Of a DNA stretch of 64,000 nt, positions 44,089 to 52,567 are shown piece by piece. The first letter of the stretch is position 1. Each line of letters begins with the position of its first letter. The position numbers were made by a program, and so were the translations under genes. The stretch covers positions 1 to 64,000 of the forward strand of contig NZ_VSRL01000022.1 in NCBI RefSeq assembly GCF_012184385.1. The letters run 5' to 3'. The notes below the pieces were generated by a model that searched no databases, was not told where the DNA came from, and worked only from the letters and a program-made list of their open reading frames with translations. The stretch is from Lentzea indica. GTDB lineage: Bacteria; Actinomycetota; Actinomycetes; Mycobacteriales; Pseudonocardiaceae.

Positions 44089-47000
44089 TTGCGACTTGCG
44101 CAAGTAATGGCAAACGTCTTTGAGCGCTACGGGGAACGGCCCGCTGTCGGTGAGCGCGCGAGGGAGTTCGTGCGGGACGCCCGGACGGGGCGCGTGTCGG
44201 CCCGTCTGCTGCCCCGCTATGAAATGACCACGTACCGGCAGCTGTGGAGCCGCATCCGCGCGGTGGCGAGCGAATGGCACCACCACCCGCAGCGTCCTCT
44301 CGTCGCGGGCGATCGGGTGGCCCTCCTCGGCTTCACGAGCCGGGACCACGCGACACTGGACCTGGCGTGCGGCTATCTGGGCGCCGTCAGCGTTCCGTTG
44401 CAGACGGGTGCGTCGGCCGAGAATCTGACGTCCATCATGGCGGAGACCGAGCCGTTCCTCGTCGCCGCGAGCATCGAGCGTCTGGGCGCGGCGACCGAAC
44501 TGGCCTTGCGCGCGCCTTCGGTCCAGCGGCTGGTGGTGTTCGACTACCACCCGCGCGCCGAGGACCAGGCGGAGCGGTTCGCCGCCGCCCGCAACAGCCT
44601 GGTCCAGGCCGGACGGGACGTGGACGTCGTCGCGCTGCCTGAGGTCCTCGACCGCGGCGCGGCCCTGCCCGACGCGCCGCCGCACATCCCCGGCGACGAC
44701 GAGGACCCACTCACAAAGCTCGTGTACACCTCGGGGAGCACCGGAACGCCCAAGGGGGCGATCTACACCGAGCGGCTGGCCAGGGTGACGTGGGAGGACC
44801 GGGCGAACCGGACTCCCGACGCGGGCCTGATCACCGTCCACTACACGCCGCTGAGCCATTTCGCGGGCTACTTCACGCTGACGAACACACTGGCGCGCGG
44901 TGGCACCAGTTGTTTCACCGCCAGCAGCGACCTCTCGACGTTCTTCGAGGACGTCGCTCTCGTGCGGCCCACCGAGCTGTCCCTGGTTCCGCGTGTGTGC
45001 GAGATGCTCTACCAGCGTTACCAGAGCGAGCTGGACCGGTGGACCGTCGAAGGCGCCGACTCGGCGCGAGGCGCGACCGAGGTGCGCACGCGCCTCCGCG
45101 AGGACGTCCTCGGAGGGCGCGTCACATGGGCCACCTGTGGCTCCGCGCCGCTGTCGGCCACGCTGACCGAGTTCATCGAGTCACTCCTCGGCATCCCCCT
45201 GTACGACATGTACGGCTCCACGGAGGTCCCGGGCATCGCCGTCAACGGCGCCTTGATGTGCCCACCCGTGATCGACTACAAGCTGGCCGACGTGCCCGAG
45301 TTCGGCTACTTCCGCACCGATACGCCGCACCCGCGCGGCGAGTTGCGGTTGAAAGCAGACGGCATCCCCGGCTACTACAAGCAGCCCGAACTGACGGCGG
45401 ATCTCTTCGACGAGGACGGTTACTACAAGACCGGCGACATTGTCGCGGAACTCGGTCCACGCCGCATCGCCGTCGTGGACCGCCTCAAGAGTGTCCTGAA
45501 GCTGTCCCAGGGCGAGTTCGTGGCTGTCGCCCGGCTGGAGTCCATCTTCGCCGCCGGCCCGTTGATGCGGCAGATCTTCGTCTACGGCAACAGCGAGCGC
45601 TCTTACCTGCTCGCTGTCGTCGTGCCCACCGCGGATGCCCTGGAGCGGTACGGGGATGACCGGGAACGTCTCGGACAACTGCTGACCGAATCGTTCCGGC
45701 AGATCGCGAAGGACGCCGGCCTGAACTCGTACGAGATCCCACGTGGCCTGCTGCTCGAGACCGAGCCGTTCAGTCAGGCCAACGGCCTGCTGTCGGACCA
45801 ACGCAAGTTGCTGTGGCCCAAGCTCGTGGAGCGTTACGGCGAGCGACTGGAACAGCTGTACGCCGAGATCTCGGCCCGCGAGACCCAGGAGTTGCTCGAC
45901 CTGCGTCGCACAGGCAGCGACCAGCCGGTGCTGGAGACCGTCCAGCGGGCCGCGCGGGCGCTGCTGGCGGGCTCGACGGCCGAGGTGAGTCCCTCCGCGT
46001 ACTTCCGCGACCTCGGCGGCGACTCACTGTCGGCGGTGTCGCTGTCGAACCTGTTGCACGACACCTTCGGCATCCGGGTACCGGTCGACGTCATCATCAG
46101 CCCCGCGCACGACCTGCGGCAGCTGGCCGCCTATATCGAGGCCAAGCGCACGGCCACCGCGACGCGGCCCACCTTCGCGTCGGTGCACGGCGAGGACGTC
46201 ACCGAGGTGCACGCCGAAGACCTTGCCCTGGAACGGTTTGTCGACGCGAGAACATTGGACGGCGCCCGCCGCCTCTCGCGCCCTGCCGGGGAGCCTCGCC
46301 GCGTTCTGCTGACCGGCGCGAGCGGCTACCTGGGGCGCTTCCTCGCCCTGGAGTGGCTCCAGCGGTTGGCGCCTGCCGGCGGCAAGCTGATCGTCGTGGT
46401 CCGCGCCGAGAACCCGGACGCCGCCCGGCAGCGTCTGGCCGACGCCTTCGGCAGCGACGACCCCGAACTGACTCGTACTTTCGAGAAGCTTGCCGCGGAG
46501 CACCTGGAAGTGCTGGCAGGAGACATCTCCGAGCGCGGACTGGGCCTGGACGACACGACGTGGGACCGGCTGACCGGTGAGGTGGACCTGATCGTCCACG
46601 CGGGCGCCCTGGTGAACCACGTGCTGTCATACCGACATCTGTTCGATGCCAACGTCCTTGGAACCGCGGAGCTCATCCGCCTGTCCCTGACCACCCGGCT
46701 CAAGCCGATCACGTACATCTCCAGCGTGGCGGTGTCCAGATCGCGGAAGGGGCAGCCTCTCGACGAGGACTCCGACGTGCGCACCGCGCTGCCGGTCCAG
46801 CCTGTCGACAACGGGTACGCCGGCGGGTACACGACGAGCAAGTGGGCAGGGGAGGTGCTGCTGCGGGAGGCGCACGACCTGTGCGGCCTGCCGGTGACGG
46901 TGTTCCGCTCCACCATGATCCTCGCGCACAGCAAGTACGCCGGGCAGCTGAACGTGCACGACATGTTCAGCCGGCTGATGTTCAGTCTCCTTGCGACGGG

Positions 47001-47481
47001 CGTGGCACCGCACTCCTTCTACCGGACCGACGGCGGCGAGGGGTCGCGGGCCCACTACGACGGCCTGCCCGTCGACTTCACCGCGGCGTCGGTCGGCACG
47101 CTGGGACGGAGCACCTCCGGGTACCGGACCTTCAGCCTCACGAACCCGCACGACGACGGAATCTCACTCGACACGTTCGTGGGGTGGCTCGTCGAAGACG
47201 GCCACGGCATCGAGCGGATCGCGGGCTACGGTGACTGGCTCGTCCGCGTCGAAGCCGCCCTGCGCACTCTGCCCGAGGCTCAGCGGCAGTACTCGATCCT
47301 CCCGCTGCTGCACGGCTTCCAGGAACCGGAAAAGGCGGTGCCCGGTTCGGACGTCCCGTCGGCCCGTTTCCGGGAGGCCGTCCAGGAGACCGGCATCGGA
47401 CCGGCCCGGGATGTCCCGCACCTGTCCCGATCCCTCATCCGCAAGTACGCGACGGATCTGCGGCGCCTGATGACCGCCTGA
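44089..47481 (+). CDS. Carboxylic acid reductase (A-T-R three-domain)
   Basis: An 1130-residue enzyme that activates an acid with ATP, loads it on a phosphopantetheine arm and reduces it with NADPH to the aldehyde. The adenylation domain has LVYTSGSTGTPKGAIY, YDMYGSTEVPG and GYYKTGDIVAE. The carrier Ser646 is in DLGGDSLSA. The reductase domain has LLTGASGYLGRFL and the catalytic Tyr914/Lys918 (GYTTSKWAGE). This is the Nocardia/Mycobacterium CAR type. TTG 44089 has GGAG 6 bases upstream. The open frame continues upstream with CAR-like residues (QVRHLCGAEITLRLAQVMA) but without a start codon. Known CARs favour benzoates, so reduction of the aminobenzoate carboxyl is the natural guess. It needs a phosphopantetheinyl transferase, not seen in this window. 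Confidence 0.95.
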   Translation: MRLAQVMANVFERYGERPAVGERAREFVRDARTGRVSARLLPRYEMTTYRQLWSRIRAVASEWHHHPQRPLVAGDRVALLGFTSRDHATLDLACGYLGAVSVPLQTGASAENLTSIMAETEPFLVAASIERLGAATELALRAPSVQRLVVFDYHPRAEDQAERFAAARNSLVQAGRDVDVVALPEVLDRGAALPDAPPHIPGDDEDPLTKLVYTSGSTGTPKGAIYTERLARVTWEDRANRTPDAGLITVHYTPLSHFAGYFTLTNTLARGGTSCFTASSDLSTFFEDVALVRPTELSLVPRVCEMLYQRYQSELDRWTVEGADSARGATEVRTRLREDVLGGRVTWATCGSAPLSATLTEFIESLLGIPLYDMYGSTEVPGIAVNGALMCPPVIDYKLADVPEFGYFRTDTPHPRGELRLKADGIPGYYKQPELTADLFDEDGYYKTGDIVAELGPRRIAVVDRLKSVLKLSQGEFVAVARLESIFAAGPLMRQIFVYGNSERSYLLAVVVPTADALERYGDDRERLGQLLTESFRQIAKDAGLNSYEIPRGLLLETEPFSQANGLLSDQRKLLWPKLVERYGERLEQLYAEISARETQELLDLRRTGSDQPVLETVQRAARALLAGSTAEVSPSAYFRDLGGDSLSAVSLSNLLHDTFGIRVPVDVIISPAHDLRQLAAYIEAKRTATATRPTFASVHGEDVTEVHAEDLALERFVDARTLDGARRLSRPAGEPRRVLLTGASGYLGRFLALEWLQRLAPAGGKLIVVVRAENPDAARQRLADAFGSDDPELTRTFEKLAAEHLEVLAGDISERGLGLDDTTWDRLTGEVDLIVHAGALVNHVLSYRHLFDANVLGTAELIRLSLTTRLKPITYISSVAVSRSRKGQPLDEDSDVRTALPVQPVDNGYAGGYTTSKWAGEVLLREAHDLCGLPVTVFRSTMILAHSKYAGQLNVHDMFSRLMFSLLATGVAPHSFYRTDGGEGSRAHYDGLPVDFTAASVGTLGRSTSGYRTFSLTNPHDDGISLDTFVGWLVEDGHGIERIAGYGDWLVRVEAALRTLPEAQRQYSILPLLHGFQEPEKAVPGSDVPSARFREAVQETGIGPARDVPHLSRSLIRKYATDLRRLMTA

Positions 47482-47799
47482 CCTTCACGCTTCGTCTTTC
47501 CGGCCGAGCCCTGGGATACCGCAGGGCGAAATCGCAGTGCCGCGACGTGCTACAGCGGCCTGCTTTATCTGCTACACGCTGAGCTGTCCGACAGCAGCGC
47601 GAACGCCGCGGCCACCGCCGTCGCACCAGACGCACGCGCCGCAGTCACTGCCGCATCCATCAATTGTCGTAGATGCTGATGACGGTGTTCAATCGCCAGC
47701 AACAACCATGCACCGTGCACGAGGTCGTTACAGCACAACGCGCAGCAGGTCGGTATTGTGTTGTGGACCGCAATGCGGGAGCGCTGTAATCTTGCGAAC
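47482..47799. other. Intergenic region upstream of the GMC oxidoreductase
   Basis: About 320 bp with visibly lower GC than the biosynthetic genes. Short open frames here have no motif. It presumably holds the GMC promoter and may mark one edge of transferred DNA. Confidence 0.35.
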
Positions 47800-49227
47800 G
47801 TGAGTGATTACGACTACATCGTAGTGGGCGGTGGGAGCGCAGGTTGCGTGGTCGCTGCTCGCCTGGCCGAGAACGCAAACGTCAGCGTACTGTTACTGGA
47901 GGCGGGGAGTGCGTCTCCGTCGACCACCACGCCGAACAATTGGCTATCACTTTTGGGCACCGAAGCAGATTGGCAGGACACGACTCTGCTGGAGCCGGAA
48001 CTGGGCAGAACTCTCGCCTGGCCACGCGGGAAAGCGCTGGGCGGCTCTTCCAGCATCAACGGAATGATTTTTGCTCGAGGACACCGAAGCAGTTACGACT
48101 GGGGCAAGGGCTGGGAGTTTGACGACTTGCTGCCATTTTTCCAGCGCAGCGAGCACGCTCCCACTCGCGATCCGGCCCTGCGCGGCGTCGGTGGCCCTCT
48201 GAAGGTCGCCCCAGCCGAGCAACAGCATCCGACAGCAGCAGCGTACGTGGATGCGGCCTCAGAGGCAGGATACCGGCGTGCGACGGACATCAGCGGAGGC
48301 TTGGAGGAGGGTGTCGGCTGGGTCGACTTGAACATCGTCGCAGGAATCAGGCAGAGCGCTGCCGACGCCTACCTGGGCTCACACACCAACCTCGATGTGG
48401 TGACGGATGCATTGGTCCAGCGTGTGGTGCTCGATGGACACAGAGCCACTGGCGTCGAATACACCCTTGGCGGACAGCAAATCCGCGCCGAAGCTGCCGA
48501 AGTGGTGCTTTGCGCGGGCACCATCGGAACTGCTCAATTGATGATGCTGAGCGGGATCGGTCCGGCCGACCACCTGCGTGACATGAACATCGATGTCGTC
48601 GCAGATCTGCCAGGTGTGGGCGAAAATCTGCACGATCATCCCCTCTCCTTCGTGATGTACACCAGTGCGCGACCAATACCGGTGGGCTCGAACAACAACG
48701 TCGAGGTGATCGGACTGCTGCGCAGCGATCCCGGACTGGGCGCTCCAGATCTACAATCTTGCCTATCGGCACCGACGGGGGAAGACCTCTACGTGATCGC
48801 GCTCTCTCTGATGACGCCGTACAGCCGTGGGCGACTCCGCTTGGCCGACCAAGGAATCGCGCTGGCTCCGCGTTACCTGACCGATGCGCGAGACTTGACC
48901 GCGATGGTAAATGGAATGCGGCTGATACGCGAGATTGGCGCAGCAAGCGCCCTCAAACCGTGGCGCGGGCAAGAAGTAGAGTCAGGCGGCGAGACTTATG
49001 TCAGAGCGGCCACGGGGCCATACTACCACTATGTCGGCACATGCAAGCTGGGTGTGGACGAGATGTCGGTGGTGGACCAAAATCTACGCGTACATGGCAT
49101 TGAGGGCCTACGGATCGCAGACGCCTCAGTGATCCCGCAGATCCCGTCGGCCAATACTTACTCGACCGTGATTGCGATCGCGGAACGAGCCGCAAGCCTC
49201 ATCAACGGAGCCGAAACAGTAGAGTGA
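47800..49227 (+). CDS. GMC-family FAD-dependent oxidoreductase
   Basis: A 475-residue flavoprotein of the glucose-methanol-choline family, oxidising an alcohol or related group. GTG 47800 gives the standard opening SDYDYIVVGGGSAGCVVAARLAE (FAD-binding). The GMC signatures ALGGSSSINGMIFARGH and GTIGTAQLMMLSGIGP are present. The catalytic pair is His in YYHYVGTCKLG and Asn in IPSANTYSTVIAIAE. Codons such as AAT, TTT, GGA and GCA are much commoner than in the neighbours, suggesting recent acquisition. It is just left of intron and IS debris. It might oxidise an alcohol of the pathway product, or be unrelated cargo. Confidence 0.88.
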   Translation: MSDYDYIVVGGGSAGCVVAARLAENANVSVLLLEAGSASPSTTTPNNWLSLLGTEADWQDTTLLEPELGRTLAWPRGKALGGSSSINGMIFARGHRSSYDWGKGWEFDDLLPFFQRSEHAPTRDPALRGVGGPLKVAPAEQQHPTAAAYVDAASEAGYRRATDISGGLEEGVGWVDLNIVAGIRQSAADAYLGSHTNLDVVTDALVQRVVLDGHRATGVEYTLGGQQIRAEAAEVVLCAGTIGTAQLMMLSGIGPADHLRDMNIDVVADLPGVGENLHDHPLSFVMYTSARPIPVGSNNNVEVIGLLRSDPGLGAPDLQSCLSAPTGEDLYVIALSLMTPYSRGRLRLADQGIALAPRYLTDARDLTAMVNGMRLIREIGAASALKPWRGQEVESGGETYVRAATGPYYHYVGTCKLGVDEMSVVDQNLRVHGIEGLRIADASVIPQIPSANTYSTVIAIAERAASLINGAETVE

Positions 49228-49264
49228 ACTGAAACTCCGAATTCAAACGCTGGCATCCAAACTC

Positions 49265-49682
49265 CTTGTGCTGTTTTGAGGTCGCAGTGAATCTCGGCTA
49301 CCCCGTCCTGCGCGCGCCGGTTCGGACGGAACCCATACGAGCAGGCCTTGAAGTCCGCCTCGAAGATGGGTTCGAGCACCAACTTCAGCCTCGCCTGCAC
49401 CACGCGGTCGGTGATCGTGGGAATCTCGAGCTTCCGGAACTTCCCCTTGGTCCCTTGGTCCCCTTGGGGATCATCACCTGCCACACCGCGACCAGACGGA
49501 ACGCGTCCGACTTCAGTGCATCCCGGATCTGGCCCAGGAAAGCCTCGGTTCCCACTCAGGTCTCGACCAGGCCAGCGCTGACCTTGTCGATGCCTGAGGT
49601 CCGAGCGCCCGTGTTGGTCGTGACGCGCTCCCACGCGCATACCAGGAACGCCGGATCATGAACGAGGTTGAACAGATCACCA
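49265..49682 (-). pseudogene. Group II intron reverse transcriptase (maturase), N-terminal fragment
   Basis: The minus strand encodes, over several frames, DLFNLVHDPAFLVCAWERV, TSGIDKVSAGLVET, then FLGQIRDALKSDAFRLVAVWQVMIPKGTKG and KFRKLEIPTITDRVVQARLKLVLEPIFEADF, CSYGFRPNRRAQDGVAEIH. This is the 5' part of a group II intron RT. An in-frame stop after VET and an 8-bp tandem duplication (GGACCAAG) before KFRKL break it. The catalytic YADD region is absent. Confidence 0.8.
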
Positions 49683-49719
49683 AACCGGTGACCTGCGGGG
49701 TGTCAGAACTCTGCGCAGA

Positions 49720-50060
49720 ACCGTTCGGCTAAAGACGTTGAACTGCTGGTACTACGGTATGAAGTCGCTGTGCTGCGCCGGATCACTCCCCGCCTGCAGT
49801 TGGACTGGACCGACCGTGCGGTGCTCGCCGCGTCGGTGCGGCGACTATCCGACTGGTTGCGGAAACACCGGTTGGTGACACCAGGCACCGCCCTGCGATG
49901 GCACCAGCGCCTGGTCGCCAAGAACCGGAGATACCCGAACCAAACCGGGCGCCCGCCGGTCGACGACACAGTGGTGGCGTTGATCGAGCGGATGGCACGG
50001 GAGAACGCCACCCGTGGCCACCGCCGAATCCTGCGGGATTCCAGAAGTCGGCCATACGGT
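49720..50060 (+). pseudogene. N-terminal half of an integrase-core IS transposase
   Basis: Reads SAKDVELLVLRYEVAVLRR, then LDWTDRAVLAASVRRLS, TPGTALRWHQRLVAKNRRYPN, GRPPVDDTVVALIERMARENATRGHRRI. This is the helix-turn-helix and linker region of IS481/IS3-type rve transposases. The match stops at GHRRI, where the catalytic core should begin. The matching C-terminus lies next to it in inverted orientation. Confidence 0.75.
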
Positions 50061-50072
50061 CTGACCTGCGCT

Positions 50073-50330
50073 TCAGGCTGCCGTGGGTTCGTACTCGTTG
50101 ATCAGGCCGCCGAGGATCGGTCGACGGCGTACCGACGTGGAACTCGGCTCTGCGATCGGGTGTTCCGGTCGTGGTGGCGTGAGTTGTCGGGTTCGGTGAG
50201 GTCTGCGGTGGTTGTAGTGGGACGCGTACTGGTCCAGCACTGATCGCAGGTGGCGTTCGTTGATGTCGCCCACGCGAGTTCACTCCACGTAGCACGCCAG
50301 GATTCCACGTCGCAGCGATGGACGAGCGCA
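50073..50330 (-). pseudogene. C-terminal fragment of an integrase-core IS transposase, inverted
   Basis: The minus strand reads RVGDINERHLRSVLDQYASHYNHRRPHRTR, PPRPEHPIAEP and the typical end RPILGGLINEYEPTAA, stopping near 50073. It is oriented head-to-head with the N-terminal fragment at 49720, so the IS has been rearranged. It is closely similar to the tail at 3961-4089. Confidence 0.75.
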
Positions 50331-50724
50331 TGCCAGAACGCGGCGACCTGACAATCAAGCGATTACTACCCTTAAGGCAAGGATAGCCAGAATCCGCTTT
50401 GCTCCGATTTGGACAGTCCACAGTGATGTCGCTGCCGCCGCACCGGCGCCGCCGCAAGCCACTCAGCCGCCAGCACCGACACTACCGACTGGAGTCCAGA
50501 TCGGCGATGCACCGGTCACGCTCGCGATGGGGCCCGACCGGCAAGCCGCCCTCGACGCCTGAGGCCGAGCTCAGCAAGCTGGCAGAGCTGGCTCCAAAGG
50601 GAGAAGCCCTCTACAACCCGGCCTACGACAAGAGATTCGCGATCGTCAACGATCCCGACGAGCAGGCGGGCAGCCGTCCCGAGGTGACCGGCGAACGGCA
50701 GGTCGGCGAGCGCAGGAGTTCACT
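50331..50724. other. Degenerate stretch between IS and helicase debris
   Basis: A plus-strand open frame (about 50396-50728) contains AELSKLAELAPKGEALYNPAYDKRF, which looks protein-like but matches no family I know. No ribosome site or credible start. Probably decayed sequence. Confidence 0.35.
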
Positions 50725-50900
50725 TTGACCGCCACGCTGACGGGCGCGCAGCGGAACGTCATGGACGGCCTGCGCGCATATGATCTCGGTGTGCTGGTCG
50801 CTCCACCGGGAGCGGCAAGCCCGTCATCACCTGCGCGCTGATCGCCGCCCACACGACTCCACAATCGTGCTCGTCGACCGCAAAGCCATTGCGACCTCGC
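50725..50900 (+). pseudogene. Scrap of a superfamily 2 (DEAD/DEAH-type) helicase
   Basis: Starts TATLTGAQRNVMDGLRAYDLGVLVAPPG; one frame over it continues as GKPVITCALIAAHTT and then VLVDRKA. This is the Walker A neighbourhood of SF2 helicases (LGVLVAPPGxGKTVIACALIA...LVLVDRKA). At least two frame changes are needed; the first is repaired by one extra G. The other helicase motifs are missing. Confidence 0.6.
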
Positions 50901-51148
50901 CCCGGCCGTCCGGTATCGGGAGTGACAACGACGCCTGCGGTCTGTTGTCCGCCGGCCGAATCGCTATAGACCCGAACGGAATTCCAAGGCACGAAAGGCT
51001 TTCGGGTACCAGGTGGACGCGGATAGCGACCCGTTCGGCTGCGGCTCACTCGTCCGGTGGTTCCTCCGGGTGGTCTCGCGGCGGATTCCTTTCGGCCGCA
51101 CGACTTCGGGGCACGCTCGGAGCAACCCCCGCGACCGAAGGGCACACG

Positions 51149-52567
51149 ATGACCCACAACGTGATCGACCTCGGCAGCGACACCGACCTGGCCGAGGTCG
51201 TCGCCGGCCTCATGCCCGGCCTGTGGCGCGACCTCGCCGACCTGGTGCGCATCCCCAGTGTCTTCCCCTCGCCGGACGTCGCCAGGGCGCGCCAGGCGAT
51301 CGTCAAGCTCTTCCGGGATGCGAACATCACCGAGGCGGTTGAACTTTCTCTTACTCACCAAGGAAAACCGATCACGCCGCTGGTGTACGCGGACAGAGCT
51401 GGACCGGAGAAATCGCCCACTGTTCTGCTGTACGCCCACTACGACGTGCAGCCCGCGAACAAGGCGCACTGGCACGTCACCGAACCGTTCACGCCGAAGG
51501 AAGTCCTCTCCGGTACGGACAAACGCCTCTACGGCCGGGGTGCGGCCGACGACAAGTCCGGCGTGATGCTGCACCTGGCCGTCGCACGGGCGTTCGGCGG
51601 CAAACTGCCCGTGCACCTCAAGCTGATGCTGGAGGGCGAGGAGGAGAACGGCACCGGCCTGCTGGAGGACTACCTGACCGCCCATCCGGGCGACCCGAGG
51701 TTCAAGGCTGACCTTGTCATCGTCGCTGACACCGGCAACGTCGCCCGTGGCAGGCCCACCGTCACATCGACCCTGCGCGGTGTCGTCACGGTCGACGTCA
51801 CCGTGCACACCCTGCGCAAGACAATCCACAGTGGAATGTACGGCGGGCCGGTCCCCGACGCGTTCACGTGCCTCGTGCGCATGCTGTCCACACTGCACGA
51901 CGCGAGCGGCGACGTCGCCGTCAAGGGCCTCGCCATCGACGACCTGCCGTGGCCGGCCGTGGACGAGACCCAGCTGCGCAAGGAGGCCGCGATGCTCGAC
52001 GGCGTCCCGTTCGTCGGCACCGGCACCCTCGCGCAACGTCTCTACGGCAGGGCGTCGGTCAACGTCGTGGGCCTCGACGCGGGCCTGCCGCTGCCGGACA
52101 AGTCGGCGAACGTGTTGCGGGACAAGGCGTCCGCGCGGATCAGCATGCGCACCGCGCCGACCCAGAACCCTGCCGCCGCGCAAAGGGCGCTGATCGACCA
52201 CCTGAAGGCGCATGCGCCGTGGGGCGTGCAGGTGGAGACGACACCTGGCATCACGGCGTACGGCTTCTCCGCCAACCCGAAGGGTTCCTACTTCCCGTTG
52301 GTGGAACAGGCGCTCAAAGCCGCTTACCCCGGCTCGACCAAGGTTGAACGGGCGGGCCAGGGCGGCTCGATCCCGCTCGTGCACGCGTTCCAGGTCGTCA
52401 ACCCGAACGCGGACATCGTGTTGTGGGGCTGCGAGGAGCCGGTGTGCGGCATCCACGGCCCGGACGAGAGCGTCAGCCACGCCGAACTACAGGCGATGGC
52501 AACGGCGGAAGTCCTTCTGCTGGACCGGATCGGTAAGTCCGACCACCACAACGGAGGTGCAATGTGA
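51149..52567 (+). CDS. M20-family metallopeptidase (dipeptidase type)
   Basis: A 472-residue zinc aminoacyl-dipeptidase of the M20 family (carnosinase/PepV-like). ATG 51149 follows GAAGGG. Metal ligands and catalytic residues are in YAHYDVQPANK (His, Asp), GRGAADDKSG (Asp), LEGEEENG (Glu pair), VADTGN and SIPLVHAF. A dimerisation lid lies between about residues 200 and 320 (VTVHTLRKTIHSGMYGGPV). It probably cleaves a dipeptide or acylated amino acid in the cytosol. Its stop overlaps the GTG of a PLP decarboxylase gene, implying that a released amino acid is then decarboxylated. The substrate is unknown. Confidence 0.92.
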   Translation: MTHNVIDLGSDTDLAEVVAGLMPGLWRDLADLVRIPSVFPSPDVARARQAIVKLFRDANITEAVELSLTHQGKPITPLVYADRAGPEKSPTVLLYAHYDVQPANKAHWHVTEPFTPKEVLSGTDKRLYGRGAADDKSGVMLHLAVARAFGGKLPVHLKLMLEGEEENGTGLLEDYLTAHPGDPRFKADLVIVADTGNVARGRPTVTSTLRGVVTVDVTVHTLRKTIHSGMYGGPVPDAFTCLVRMLSTLHDASGDVAVKGLAIDDLPWPAVDETQLRKEAAMLDGVPFVGTGTLAQRLYGRASVNVVGLDAGLPLPDKSANVLRDKASARISMRTAPTQNPAAAQRALIDHLKAHAPWGVQVETTPGITAYGFSANPKGSYFPLVEQALKAAYPGSTKVERAGQGGSIPLVHAFQVVNPNADIVLWGCEEPVCGIHGPDESVSHAELQAMATAEVLLLDRIGKSDHHNGGAM

